From Methylomicrobium sp. (GTDB lineage: Bacteria; Pseudomonadota; Gammaproteobacteria; Methylococcales; Methylomonadaceae), in the NCBI GenBank assembly GCA_018333785.1, contig JAGXSU010000011.1, positions 1 through 36,139 of the forward strand: a DNA stretch of 36,139 bases, read 5' to 3'. Position numbers and translations under genes: made by a program. This document shows, piece by piece, positions 1-8,338 of the stretch. Below the pieces are notes generated by a model. The model worked only from the letters and a program-made list of their open reading frames with translations, did not search any database and was not told the DNA's origin. Every line of letters starts with the position of its first letter. Within the stretch, counting starts at the first letter, position 1.

Positions 1-77
1 CTGATGAATAAGGGCCTATTTTATTGTATAATACAGGATTCTAAGCCACTGATTATACGAATAAAACGGCCTCATTC

Positions 78-1415
78 ATGTTCATTTTACGCGATCATTT
101 AAGCCCACTCCAAGCCCATTTTTCCGATACCGATTTAGGCCGAGAGCGATCCTCGTTATTCATCTACACGCTACTGGCTGTTATCGTCCCGTTCACCTCG
201 TCGAAAACGTCCAATTTACTGCGTTCCTTGGTCACCTTGTTCGGTATTGAGATTAACAAGAAGCGCTTCTATACGTTTATGGCGTCTTCGTCATTACCCT
301 GGCAAAAGCTTTGGCAGACGGTTTGGGCATTGATCCCTTCGCCTGAAACGGAGGGCCGGTTGTTGGTGGCCTTAGACGACTGCATCAATCCCAAAATAGG
401 AAAAAATATCTTCGGTTGCGAGACGATCTTTGATCATGCCGCCAAAGCCAATCAAAGCCAGTATCCGTGGGCACAAAATTTGGTTGCGGTCGGCTTACTG
501 AAGCAAGTTAAAGGCCGTTGGGCCTGCTTGTTTTTAGATTTTCGTTTTTACTTCGCCAAAAAAACCATTGATGCGGAAAAGGCTACCGCCAAAATCAAAG
601 GCCTGGTGGTGCCTTTTCAGACTAAATTGGAACTGGCAGGGCAGATGTTGATTGGCATCGGCCATTATTTTCCCACCTCGCCACTGCTGGCCGTTACGGA
701 TAGTTGGTATGGGAATCAGAGTCTGTGGCGGCAGGTTCGGAAGGTATTGGCGGATCGTTTTCATCTGTTATCCCGGCTGCGCTGCACTAACCTGTTGTAT
801 GCCCAGCCTGAGGCATCGCAGTCGGGACCGCGAGGGCGTCGCCGTAAGTACGGCAAACGCTTGGGATCGGTGACCGACATGGCCGCCGAGTTTCGGCACA
901 AGGCCAAGGCCTATACCGTCAACCTTTACGGTAAACAAAGGGCGGTTTGTGCCTATGATGCGGTGGTCATGCTGAAAACACTCAAATGTCCAGTGCGGGT
1001 CGTTTGGGTGTTCCGTAAGACTCAGTGGGTCGCGATGTTCACTACCGACCTGGCGCTTTCGGTAACACAGATCATCGAGTATTATGGCGCACGGTGGAAA
1101 ATTGAATCCGGCTTTAAAGAGCTCAAACAAGACATCGGCAGCAAGACCTGTCAGTGCCGCAATGCTCAGGCAGTGAACAACCATCTACACTTTTGTTTGA
1201 TGGCGTCAACGATCACCTGGCTTTATGCGGATCGCTTGAAAGCCGACCCGGAACGTCGGCATAAAGTGAAGGGGCGAACCAGTTTTGCCTTTTCGGATGT
1301 TCGGCGGCTTATCGCCGAGGCCGCACTCAATGATGATTTTGATAGGGTTTGCCCCAAACCCGGCAAACCCACGAAAAATTCTCTGGTCGCTGTGTTGCTA
1401 CGCATGGTGGCCTAA
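78..1415 (+). CDS. IS4-family DDE transposase (445 aa)
   Basis: This encodes a DDE transposase that would cut and join the ends of its insertion sequence. Two catalytic aspartates are plausible at D100 (in LVALDDC) and D208 (in LLAVTDSWYG). The third acidic residue, E342, lies in a clear YREK signature, Y335-xx-R338-xxx-E342-xxxxxx-K349, which is diagnostic of the IS4 group. The length matches the family and the reading frame is unbroken, so the enzyme could be active. A TATAAT-like -10 (27-32) lies upstream. I could not define terminal inverted repeats: the window starts only 77 bases upstream, and the sequence after the stop (CTGA on the reverse strand near 1435) matches the left edge (CTGA at base 1) over only four bases. 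Assignment to the IS4 superfamily is confident; the exact subgroup is not. Confidence 0.9.
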   Translation: MFILRDHLSPLQAHFSDTDLGRERSSLFIYTLLAVIVPFTSSKTSNLLRSLVTLFGIEINKKRFYTFMASSSLPWQKLWQTVWALIPSPETEGRLLVALDDCINPKIGKNIFGCETIFDHAAKANQSQYPWAQNLVAVGLLKQVKGRWACLFLDFRFYFAKKTIDAEKATAKIKGLVVPFQTKLELAGQMLIGIGHYFPTSPLLAVTDSWYGNQSLWRQVRKVLADRFHLLSRLRCTNLLYAQPEASQSGPRGRRRKYGKRLGSVTDMAAEFRHKAKAYTVNLYGKQRAVCAYDAVVMLKTLKCPVRVVWVFRKTQWVAMFTTDLALSVTQIIEYYGARWKIESGFKELKQDIGSKTCQCRNAQAVNNHLHFCLMASTITWLYADRLKADPERRHKVKGRTSFAFSDVRRLIAEAALNDDFDRVCPKPGKPTKNSLVAVLLRMVA

Positions 1416-1759
1416 TGAATTTTTAGGAAACTTCAGTTATAAATGTTAGTCGTTCAATATATTGCAGGAAAGGGACAGGCTAAATAATTCATAGTTCCAA
1501 AGCTGTTGACAATAACATTATCTGTTTAACGTGCCTAATCAAGGGTTACAGAGATAGCTGTTATTTGATTCGCTTACCCTGCGATCTGCACGGATGAGTG
1601 GGCATGCTTTATTTTGGCGATGCTGCCGGAGACAAAAACTGATCGAAAACGCTTTAGCAATTCGAGTCGGTGTCTTTTATCTTTTCAAGGCCAGCGAGGG
1701 TTATGCTGTTACCGACTAGTTTTAACTAGCTCAACTGTCTTGAGTTTATTCGATGCAGT
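1416..1759. other. Intergenic gap, no gene seen
   Basis: These 344 bases between the IS4-type transposase and the convergent ExoD-family gene hold only short unsupported frames. The right boundary of the insertion sequence must lie here but no inverted repeat partner was recognised. Confidence 0.5.
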
Positions 1760-2461
1760 TCATGACGCTTTTTCCATGATATGCCAAAGCGCCTGACGGA
1801 TAGCCACACTGCCTCCGACCATGATGCTGGTAAAGTAAATAAATGCGCAGAGGTTGGCCATATGCCCGAGAAGGATGCAAAGACCGTCGTGCTGCAAGAG
1901 TCCAATGGCGAGAAATAATAGCGCAAGAGCGGGCAGGGTGTTGCTGAAAGGGATCAGTCCAAAGGGAGCCATAAGCAGGACGGACGCTGATATTAGCGCA
2001 CAGTTGTTCAGTACCTCTGCCAGCCAGGTGGACGTCAACCAATTCAGGCGATGGGGACGACTCAAGCGTTCCAGTCGATGCAGCCATAGGTTGCTTTGGC
2101 TGAGTCCGGCTCGAAGTTTTTCGGTCGGCAAGACGCGTTGCGCGATGCGTTTTGGTAACCACAGGTTGCAACCGAGAAGTCGACTGGTGCCGATCATTAG
2201 GATGACGGAACCGAAAACAGTACTGACCCCCGGAATCGATACAGGGACCATGAAAACGATTGCAAGAAACACTATGAGAAGCAATAAACCATCCTTTCCA
2301 ACAATATCTCTGATCTCGGCCAGCGAAACGCCACTCTTCGGCAAGTTGCCAATCATGACATTGAGCTTTTCCCCAAGAAAATCTGTTCGCAATTCAGCCT
2401 GTTGTTTTTGGCTCAGAGCAATGTGCTGCGCTGCGCTCGGATCGTCTTTAATTCTTTTCAT
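1760..2461 (-). CDS. ExoD-family integral membrane protein
   Basis: The 233-residue product matches the ExoD family (exopolysaccharide synthesis, named after Rhizobium ExoD). A soluble N-terminal part of about 55 residues (LSAEIRDIVGKDG-like segment) is followed by hydrophobic stretches at about 58-90 (LLLLIVFLAIVFMVPVSIPG) and several more between about 155 and 225. The proline- and glycine-rich VPVSIPGVSTVFG segment is typical. The biochemical function of ExoD proteins is not established; a role in polysaccharide production or alkaline stress is reported for the founding member. The gene is intact. Its upstream neighbour on the same strand is a truncated NhaR-like regulator, an Na+/pH-responsive family, which may hint at a former ion/pH-stress cluster, but this is inference. 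Confidence 0.85.
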   Translation of the reverse strand: MKRIKDDPSAAQHIALSQKQQAELRTDFLGEKLNVMIGNLPKSGVSLAEIRDIVGKDGLLLLIVFLAIVFMVPVSIPGVSTVFGSVILMIGTSRLLGCNLWLPKRIAQRVLPTEKLRAGLSQSNLWLHRLERLSRPHRLNWLTSTWLAEVLNNCALISASVLLMAPFGLIPFSNTLPALALLFLAIGLLQHDGLCILLGHMANLCAFIYFTSIMVGGSVAIRQALWHIMEKAS

Positions 2462-2566
2462 ATGTTCATCTCTTGTCTTATAAACAATTTTCTTGATTTT
2501 AATACTATTTCTTCCAAGTCCCCCCTAGCAACAACCGGTTTCAAGTTAGGTCAGTGAGATTAATAC

Positions 2567-2821
2567 CTAAAACAATTTTTCAGGGGCGTCGTCAAAAATG
2601 AGGGTCACGGCCGGATGCTTGAGTTTCCTGCGTGCCGTGATGGCATAGAACCGTTCTTTCACGGCATCGATCCGGCCGATGACTTCTACCTCGTACTGAC
2701 GCAGAATCTCGATTTCAACCATGGCCGGCGCGACGAACAATCCGGCACCGTCGCTGCCAAAGGTCTTGAGCAAAGCGCTGCCCTCTATTTCTGCCTGTAT
2801 TTTCGGGCGCGGCTTTTTCAT
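2567..2821 (-). pseudogene. C-terminal fragment of NhaR-like LysR regulator
   Basis: The 84 residues resemble the C-terminal part of the effector-binding domain of NhaR, a LysR-type activator of Na+/H+ antiporter genes (about 300 aa when complete). Recognisable blocks are SALLKTFGSDGAGLFVAP, EVIGRIDAVKERFYAIT and the terminal RRKLKHPAV. The DNA-binding helix-turn-helix and most of the inducer domain are missing. No good ribosome-binding site precedes the ATG; the sequence just upstream is AT-rich and leads straight into an ISAs1-type transposase remnant, so the gene was probably cut by that insertion. It is unlikely to be functional. Confidence 0.75.
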
Positions 2822-2874
2822 AAAAAAACTATTGCAATATTGTAAAATATAAGTTTTTTTGAGCTTACGAAAAT

Positions 2875-3741
2875 ATGCCCACCCTAACCTCAGCGGATAT
2901 CAGCGGACTTGAAAACAAATTGGGTGGAGCAGAAATAAAATTTATTGATGTGCTCAACGCGTTACCCGATACACGGGATAACCGTGGTAAGCGTCACTCA
3001 CTGACCTTTCTGGTCTCTACAGTTGTTTTTTACCATCTTGGTTGGGCACTCAAAAGTATCCAGTATTTACCGCTACTTGATGAATAAAATTGATTGGTTA
3101 CGCGAGGTGACTGGTTTTTAAGGATGCAACACCGGTTTCTCGTGCCCATTTACCGAGAATGCTGGCTAACCTGGATTGGGAGGGTTTAAATAATGTGATT
3201 CATCAGTGCTTTGATGAACACACTGCGCAATTGATTGAGCATGAATGGCTCAATATCGATGGCAAAGTCATGAGAGGCACGTTGGAATCAGGTGAAAAAC
3301 AGGCCCTCATTCATGCCGTTTCGCATGATAGCCGAATCGATGTGGTGCAAGCTCGTCAAGTCGGCGATAAAGCCAGCGAGATTACGGTATTGCGAGAATT
3401 TATAAAAGAAACCGGATTAGACGCGCATAAACTCAGAATGGATGCAATCCTGAGACTCTCACGCAAATCAACCAGGCCGAAGGTCTTTATCTGATTCAAG
3501 TCAAAGAAAATCAACCCAAGTTACTCGAACAATGCCGCATTTTAGCTGACCAATCATCATGTGCCGAAACCATTGATTATGACCTTAGTCATGGCCGTAT
3601 CAGCACACGACAGGCCAATTTGTATGATTTGTCACTATCGGATATTGATGACCGTTGGCAAAACAGTGGTTTACGAACTTTAATAGCGATGAATCGCGAA
3701 ATGACTCCAGACGGTTATTTACTCCGACTCAGCGAGATTTG
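2875..3741 (+). pseudogene. Decayed ISAs1-family (H-repeat) transposase
   Basis: Pieces of one transposase occur in order but in shifting frames. The N-terminal part (2875-3087) contains LPDTRDNRGKRHSLTFLV, typical of the ISAs1/H-repeat family. It continues in another frame as KIDWLREVTGF, then KDATPVSRAHLPRMLANLDWEG, and the catalytic-core part at 3159-3440 includes IDGKVMRGT and LIHAVS. Near 3440 a short deletion moves the frame into NPETLTQINQAEGLYLIQVKENQPKL, which runs to about 3741. At least three frameshifts exclude a functional product. The piece ends abruptly against an IstB fragment. The family is clear; the element ends were not found. Confidence 0.85.
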
Positions 3742-3784
3742 ATTGGCTTTGTATGGCAAGAATCTCCGCTACCTCAACCACAGA

Positions 3785-4014
3785 TATAACAACTGGCCAG
3801 CGCCACCTTTATGGAGGAAGCCCATAATCTTATCTTGGTCGGTGGCACCGATACCGGGAAGACGCCCTTGCCTACCGCCATGGGCGTGGTGGCCGCCATT
3901 CACAAAGGTCTCCGCCGTGTTTTGGAAATAACTCATGGAAACAAGTTGCAAGCCGGCAAAATTGTAGATATTGACCGAGGTACGCTTTATCGGAAGTTAG
4001 GAGATGAAGTTTAA
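3785..4014 (+). pseudogene. IstB ATPase fragment fused to NtrC/Fis-type HTH tail
   Basis: The first half encodes QLASATFMEEAHNLILVGG followed by TDTGKT, the Walker A region of IstB, the helper ATPase of IS21 elements; the family normally has GTGTGKTHLATA here. After about 3920 IstB homology stops. The last ~30 residues (LEITHGNKLQAGKIVDIDRG then TLYRKLGDEV) instead look like the C-terminal helix-turn-helix of NtrC-type activators (pattern GNxxxAAxxLGIxRxTLYRKL). A stop lies just upstream of the IstB part. This is best read as two unrelated gene fragments joined by deletion, not as a working fusion. The IstB call is strong; the HTH call is good by pattern only. Confidence 0.65.
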
Positions 4015-4809
4015 CTTACAATTTGACCATCCAGCTCTAATTACGGGCTGAATAGGTCTTCTTTGCGGTAGACCATCATTAATGATGGGGTGGATTTCAA
4101 TAATTATAATTCGGCAATAATTTTTAGAGGTTGACAGTCAGCTAAGTAATAAGGAACGGCCACTCGTATTACAGAGGGGTGAACGGCAAGAATGGGTCGC
4201 CAGGCGACCGTCTAATCTTCAAATTCATCGCCGGAAAGCTGTCATTGAATTCCGATTCCTGAAAGCGGCTGTTCGTCACTGAGTTAAACCGACCCCCATG
4301 TGTAGTTCCAAACTATGTGTAGCTTGATATTCCTAATTGGATGAGAGATAGAGTGCACCTGGGTTATGGCCAATTTGAGCAACCCTGGGCTTCACATAGT
4401 TTTGTCGGTGTCCTGAAGTAAAAACTCAGTGGCATCGGGAAAGTCTAGTAAACAATGTACGGCGCTAGCCAGCCGGTTGGCTATTTGGCACCCTACCTTG
4501 CGATTTCATAGCTACCAATACGCATCACAAGTGGCGGAATCAACGTTGGGTTGATGTTATCTAACCGATGGCAAGTTGATGCTACTTCTTTAAGCATTGA
4601 AATTATGTGTAGTTGAGGTGCTCCGCAAGCGATAGCTTTCATGGGCGGACATCAACGGTAAAACTGCATATACGCATAGCTTGGAACTACACATAGGGCT
4701 CGGGTGTTGACAATGATCTCGTTAAAATTTTTCAAAACTGAATGGCCGGTATTCAGAGGCTGGATTTTGCTAACCAAATCATCTTAGCCTTTTGAATTAT
4801 AGCTTCCGT
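4015..4809. other. Gene-free stretch holding a MITE-like element
   Basis: No convincing coding frame is present in these ~800 bases. About half of it (4295-4698) is a non-coding element bounded by inverted repeats, annotated separately. The rest shows no structure I can support. Confidence 0.5.
4295..4698. mobile_element. MITE-like non-coding element, ~404 bp
   Basis: The left end (from 4295) and the reverse complement of the right end (to 4698) share about 26 bases with few mismatches; the shared core is ATGTGTAGTTCCAA followed by CTATG and GTA. The motif TATGTGTAG also recurs as direct copies at 4314-4322 and 4604-4612. No transposase frame lies inside, so movement would need an enzyme supplied in trans. 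Repeated subterminal motifs resemble the multiple transposase- or recombinase-binding sites seen in complex transposon ends. Which family mobilises it is unknown. Confidence 0.55.
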
Positions 4810-5106
4810 CTATGCCACATCCCGAGCCGCTTCCTCAATGACGCTTTCAGGAACGCCAAGTTTTTTTAATGCGGCGATCAATTTCGCTTCTTTGCTAAAC
4901 GTAAATTGTGCTTCATCCCGGCGTAGCCCTTCACTAATATATGATTTTAATAACGCCTGATAGCCTGAAAAGCCTTTATAGGGCGCAATAGTCTTCATAG
5001 ACTCCACTACATCGACTGGAATACGTAAGGTGATTGAAGTCATAGGACGGTCTTTGGTTAAACGGTTTTTAAGAGTGTCAGAAATCATAATTGTTACGCT
5101 CCGCAA
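4810..5106 (-). CDS. brnA: BrnA-type antitoxin (ribbon-helix-helix)
   Basis: The 98-residue product carries the C-terminal segment typical of BrnA antitoxins: MTSITLRIPVDVVESMKTIA, then KGFSGYQALLKSYISEGLRR, a ribbon-helix-helix DNA-binding fold. BrnA neutralises the BrnT ribonuclease and, as a BrnT-BrnA complex, represses its own promoter. The reading frame overlaps the end of the upstream toxin gene by 29 bases, so the two are translationally coupled in the usual toxin-first brnTA order. The start is uncertain: ATG at 5106 and ATG at 5088 are both possible. The C-terminal tail (LGVPESVIEEAARDVA) is slightly longer than a bare RHH domain. Confidence 0.8.
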   Translation of the reverse strand: MRSVTIMISDTLKNRLTKDRPMTSITLRIPVDVVESMKTIAPYKGFSGYQALLKSYISEGLRRDEAQFTFSKEAKLIAALKKLGVPESVIEEAARDVA

Positions 5107-5374
5107 TAGTGGCTTTTCTAGCCGAAATTAGTCGGATAAATTCGCCTTCAACTTCAATATGCACGACAAAAAGCAATCGGCCAGACTCATCATAGCCAAT
5201 AACCGCATCTCGTGGTTCTTGGTTTCGCCCTGCATCAACCACTTTGAAAAAGGGATCAAAGAATGCCTCTGTAGCTTGCTCAAAAGTTATTCCATCATGT
5301 TTCTTAGGATTAGCCGCTGCTTTACGACCATTCCAGGCAAAGGTGATGCCATTTTTTTCAAAGTGGATATCCAT
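5078..5374 (-). CDS. brnT: BrnT-type ribonuclease toxin
   Basis: This 98-residue protein matches BrnT, a RelE-like mRNA-cleaving toxin of type II systems. Conserved features are FAWNGRKAAANPKKHDGITF near the N-terminus, FFDPF, the R-D-A-V-I-G-Y-DESGRLL strand, and the C-terminal RLISARKATIAERNNY, which carries the basic catalytic residues of the family. It is followed by the overlapping brnA gene. A promoter with TTGACA (5408-5403) and TAAAAT (5386-5381) spaced by 16 bases reads into it, placing the likely transcript start at or within a base or two of the ATG. Confidence 0.85.
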   Translation of the reverse strand: MDIHFEKNGITFAWNGRKAAANPKKHDGITFEQATEAFFDPFFKVVDAGRNQEPRDAVIGYDESGRLLFVVHIEVEGEFIRLISARKATIAERNNYDF

Positions 5375-5380
5375 TAAGCA

Positions 5381-5408
5381 ATTTTAAGCAATATATGTAC
5401 ATTGTCAA
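5381..5408 (-). promoter_or_regulatory. Predicted brnTA promoter
   Basis: On the minus strand a perfect TTGACA -35 is followed after 16 bases by TAAAAT. The spacer contains the palindromic core ATGTACAT, a plausible binding site for the BrnTA complex. Only six bases separate the -10 from the brnT ATG, implying a leaderless or nearly leaderless message if this promoter is the one used. Confidence 0.55.
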
Positions 5409-5623
5409 TACATTATTGGACGATTAATTTCACAACGAAGAAATTTTTTAAAAGTACAAGTAAAACTAATTTTCAATTGGTTTTTGGAAGGCTTGATGCA
5501 AAACAGCTTTGAATATTTGGCAGTAATCAGCACCGATTTTTTCAATCAAGAAAAACCAGTCCGCATTAAAAACAATAAAATTTCACCCATAACTTGTTTT
5601 TGAAGGTCCGGTTACGAGAAAAT

Positions 5624-5682
5624 TTGGGTATCGTCTTGATCGTCCGTTCAGGGTCGGCTGCCGACGATCAAATCTTACCCAA
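5624..5682. repeat. Compound inverted repeat, 59 bp
   Basis: Outer arms TTGGGTA (5624-5630) and TACCCAA (5676-5682) enclose inner arms TTGATCGTC (5636-5644) and GACGATCAA (5663-5671). Both pairs are perfect and nested, with short unpaired stretches between. A single strand could fold into an interrupted stem-loop. Confidence 0.6.
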
Positions 5683-5852
5683 CCAAGCCAAGAGCTATCC
5701 GACAGTCAAATTCCAACCACTTGATCAAGTTCAATGATCAAGTTTGTCAGCCTTCATTCCAACCTCATTTTGCAAATAGCCTTATAGAGAAAGACGCGGT
5801 TTTTCGGCTTCTTTCGTTTTCAATACCTTGTCGTCAAAATTGGCGATCAGCC

Positions 5853-5910
5853 CCACACCGGAGCAGCCGATAACCCGTGCACGCACGAGCTATCGGCCGC
5901 TCCGGTGTGG
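5853..5910. repeat. 20-bp inverted repeat, large cruciform candidate
   Basis: Bases 5853-5872 and 5891-5910 are reverse complements with one mismatch (which could form a G:U pair in RNA), separated by 18 bases that can partly pair as well (GTGC/GCAC). The stem is GC-rich and not followed by a run of T, so it is not an ordinary intrinsic terminator. Confidence 0.65.
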
Positions 5911-6915
5911 AGCCGGGGTGTGACCTATTGTTCTTTAGCGTCGAGAGCAGGCGTAACCCGGCTCCCGGTGAAATCCTAAAGGGATTCCACCAGCGCCTCT
6001 TTTTCTGCGGACACACTTCTCTCGACGGTGAGCATAAGGTGCTTGGGAACAGCCTCCCAGCAGGGCTGCAGGTAAAAGAGCGTCAATGCGCTATTTGTTT
6101 CGACGCCGCGCGGGGCGAAAAATTGCTGAAATTACGCCGTGCAGGTGGGTGTCAATCGGGCTGCCATACATTTTCTATGGACAGGCGCTGCCTCGTTCTG
6201 AGCGGTTTCAACGTGAAAATCCAGCGAATCCCAACTTTTCCTAAATGGAATTTGGATGCGTGGAGTTGGTAAGCCGCTGTTTCTTTTGGGAAAATTGGCC
6301 TGGAATGAACAAAGACTAAAGTGTCTATGTTGAGAAAAAGCGGCGGGGGAAAAAATTTTGGCCGATTTCCAGGCAGGACGCAAAGACGCCGTCTTACGGA
6401 CTAATCTTGCGTGCAAGGGTTAAAAATTTACCAGATCAACTGGAAGTAGAATTTTTGATTGATGTGTGTCACGACCCAAGACCTGTATTTACAAGCACTT
6501 GAATAACAACGTAAATTTCTGATTCAGAAAGCTTCTGCGCTCAGCGGGCGCAACTGGGGCGCGATGATTTTCCGGCTATTTTGCCGGTAAAGAAGGGTCC
6601 CGGTGGCTTCCTGCCGCCTTAGCGGTCCGGGGGATCTCGGATCTGTTTAGCGTGCTCCCGTAGCACGACTTATCGGGATAGAGGCATCCTGCTGCACAAA
6701 ACCCATCAATGAGCTTTTATTGTCAATCGAGATAGGCATATTGTCAACAGGTAACGCATCCAAAAACGAAAGGGGCCGAAAAACCGCGTCTTTCGGTCGA
6801 GCAAACGCGTTTGGCTGTGAGTAAACTCTGGGTATGGAGTTGCGGATGACTTGCTCCGCCATTACTGCGTAGGAGGTGCGTATATGGTGAGGTATTGATG
6901 AGACGAATGAGGAAA

Positions 6916-6979
6916 TACTGAGGACTTTCTGCGTAGACATGGCGGGCATGGTGCGCTCACTGGATGAACTACTGAGGAC
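6916..6979. repeat. Direct repeats ahead of the stb-like operon
   Basis: The decamer TACTGAGGAC occurs at 6916-6925 and 6970-6979. The related pair ACTGCGTAGG / TCTGCGTAGA lies near 6866 and 6930. In R388 the StbA protein binds clustered short direct repeats just upstream of stbABC; these repeats sit in the equivalent place but the copy number here is low. Confidence 0.35.
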
Positions 6980-7010
6980 GAGCTGAGCAAGTGTGATCAA
7001 AGAATAGGTT

Positions 7011-7550
7011 ATGGAAAAAAGTAAAACGATTGAGATTTTGAAAGCATTGGCGAGCGGCGCGGACGGGCGTTCGGAGTCCGCCAGACTGGCAGACATTATC
7101 GAGGATGTGGAAAACGCGTTGAAAGGCGGTGTGAAAAGGCGGGCGGTATTAGATGCGCTTCATAACTACTATAACTTCAAAATGACCATGAGCGGATTTG
7201 AAAAAGCGCTTAGGAAATTAAGAAATAAAGAAAGTAAGGGAAAAATTATTGATCAAAAAAGTAATTATCCAGTTTCAATGGCATCAACTAATACCACTAA
7301 TCAACTGGCTCAATACATTCATCATGAGACTAAAAATACAGAACTGGTAACGAGCCATTCATCAAGTAAGTCGATGGATTTAGATTTGGAAGAAGAAGAG
7401 GACGAGGGTAATTGGGAGCCTAAATCAGGTGAATTGGAATTCATGAAAAACCTAAGAAAAGATCCGAATATTGCCGAACTGTATGAAATGCGAGAGAAGT
7501 ACAGAGCCGAGCAGAAAGAGAAGAAAAAGAGAGAGCGGGAACAAGCCTAA
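7011..7550 (+). CDS. StbA-position putative DNA-binding protein
   Basis: This 179-residue protein is the first gene of the stability-like operon. The N-terminal ~75 residues are predicted helical, with GVKRRAVLDALHNYYNFKMT followed by GFEKALRKLRNK, a pattern seen in small plasmid DNA-binding proteins that read 'the next helix recognises a Leu/Met-Thr turn'. The middle is polar and serine/threonine-rich, then comes an acidic patch (DLDLEEEEDEG, about 122-132), and the C-terminus is very basic (KYRAEQKEKKKREREQA). Its position immediately before two StbB-like ATPases suggests the StbA role of binding upstream repeats to position the plasmid and repress the operon. I see no direct sequence proof of StbA homology, so the function is inferred from order. 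Confidence 0.6.
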   Translation: MEKSKTIEILKALASGADGRSESARLADIIEDVENALKGGVKRRAVLDALHNYYNFKMTMSGFEKALRKLRNKESKGKIIDQKSNYPVSMASTNTTNQLAQYIHHETKNTELVTSHSSSKSMDLDLEEEEDEGNWEPKSGELEFMKNLRKDPNIAELYEMREKYRAEQKEKKKREREQA

Positions 7551-7597
7551 CTAAAAAATCAATCCACTTATTAATTGTGAATTTAAGGAATGAAACT

Positions 7598-8338
7598 ATG
7601 AAAGTCGTTGTAATGAGTTTTTCAGGTAATGTGGGCAAATCAACCATCGCGGCACACCTTTTAAAACCCAGGATGAATTTCGCCAAGATTTTTAGTATTG
7701 AAACGCTGAATGACGATTCATCAAGAGAAGGTGTGGATGTGGAAGCTTACAAGGGTCGGCAATTTAATGCATTGATGGAGGAAATTATTTTGGAGCAGGA
7801 TTGCATCATCGATGTCGGAGCATCGAATGCGGAAGATTTTTGCCAATTAATGCGGCAGCACAAAGGCTCTTCACAAAAGTTCGATTATTTTTTAGTGCCT
7901 ACGGTTAGCGAGAAAAAGCAAATCTACGACACCATTAAAACCATAGCGCATTTGGCAGAGATGGGGGTTCCGCGTAAACGAATCAAAGTAATTTTTAACA
8001 AGGTAGAACCCGATGATGCGATTGAACAGCAATTTGAGTTGATATTTGCCAGTGCAAGTCAAAAAAAGCATTTTACGGTTCATCCGGACTGGGCTTTGGT
8101 ACACAACGAGGCCTTTGAAAATTGTAAAGAACTCGGTGTGCCGTTAGCGGCGATCCTCGCGGATAAGACCGATTACCAAGCGCAAGGCCTGGCGGCGAAA
8201 GAAGCGGGTAAGGAGGCGGAAGCCAGGCGCTTGATAAAGCTGTGTTTGCTGAAGATGACCGCCATGAGCGCGGCAGAAAACATGGACCAGGTTTTTGAGG
8301 CGATGTTTCGTCAAAAAAGCGAAGGAAATGCGGCATGA
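7598..8338 (+). CDS. stbB: StbB-like P-loop ATPase, first copy
   Basis: The product (246 aa from ATG 7598) belongs to the SIMIBI-class P-loop ATPases that resemble StbB of IncW plasmid R388. The Walker A loop is SFSGNVGKST at residues 7-16; unlike true ParA/MinD proteins it lacks the early signature lysine. A later acidic strand (EQDCIIDVGAS) is a likely Walker B/A' element, and FDYFLVPT and VPRKRIKVIFNKVE match the rest of the fold. In R388, StbB is needed for conjugation while StbA handles stability. I chose ATG 7598 over the GTG at 7577 because it is preceded by AAGGA and starts directly at the beta strand before the P-loop. Its stop overlaps the next start (ATGA). Confidence 0.75.
   Translation: MKVVVMSFSGNVGKSTIAAHLLKPRMNFAKIFSIETLNDDSSREGVDVEAYKGRQFNALMEEIILEQDCIIDVGASNAEDFCQLMRQHKGSSQKFDYFLVPTVSEKKQIYDTIKTIAHLAEMGVPRKRIKVIFNKVEPDDAIEQQFELIFASASQKKHFTVHPDWALVHNEAFENCKELGVPLAAILADKTDYQAQGLAAKEAGKEAEARRLIKLCLLKMTAMSAAENMDQVFEAMFRQKSEGNAA

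Larger units (their letters stand above)
5409..7010. other. Long gene-poor region upstream of stb operon
   Basis: About 1.6 kb has only poorly supported frames on both strands; the longest (131 codons from 5877 plus, 149 codons on the minus strand at 6647-7096) show no family resemblance and the latter runs through repeat-rich DNA. The region holds two large inverted repeats (5624-5682 and 5853-5910), a small hairpin with CCGGC/GCCGG arms at 6572-6587, and short direct repeats in front of the stb-like genes. In IncW-type plasmids the transfer origin lies next to stb, so an oriT or other cis site could be here, but I recognise no nic sequence. Confidence 0.45.

Noticed and set aside
1-1440. 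Terminal inverted repeats for the IS4-type element
   Set aside because: Only CTGA matches between the left edge and the sequence after the transposase; too short to support.
1854-2483. 209-codon plus-strand frame opposite the ExoD-family gene
   Set aside because: It is the antisense of a clear membrane-protein family member and shows no coherent domain.
5877-6272. 131-codon frame on the plus strand
   Set aside because: It starts inside the large inverted repeat, has no recognisable domain or ribosome-binding site, and overlaps an opposing frame of similar quality.
6647-7096. 149-codon frame on the minus strand upstream of the stb-like operon
   Set aside because: It runs through direct repeats, overlaps the N-terminus of the better-supported plus-strand gene, is serine-rich in a way typical of an antisense shadow, and has no family resemblance.
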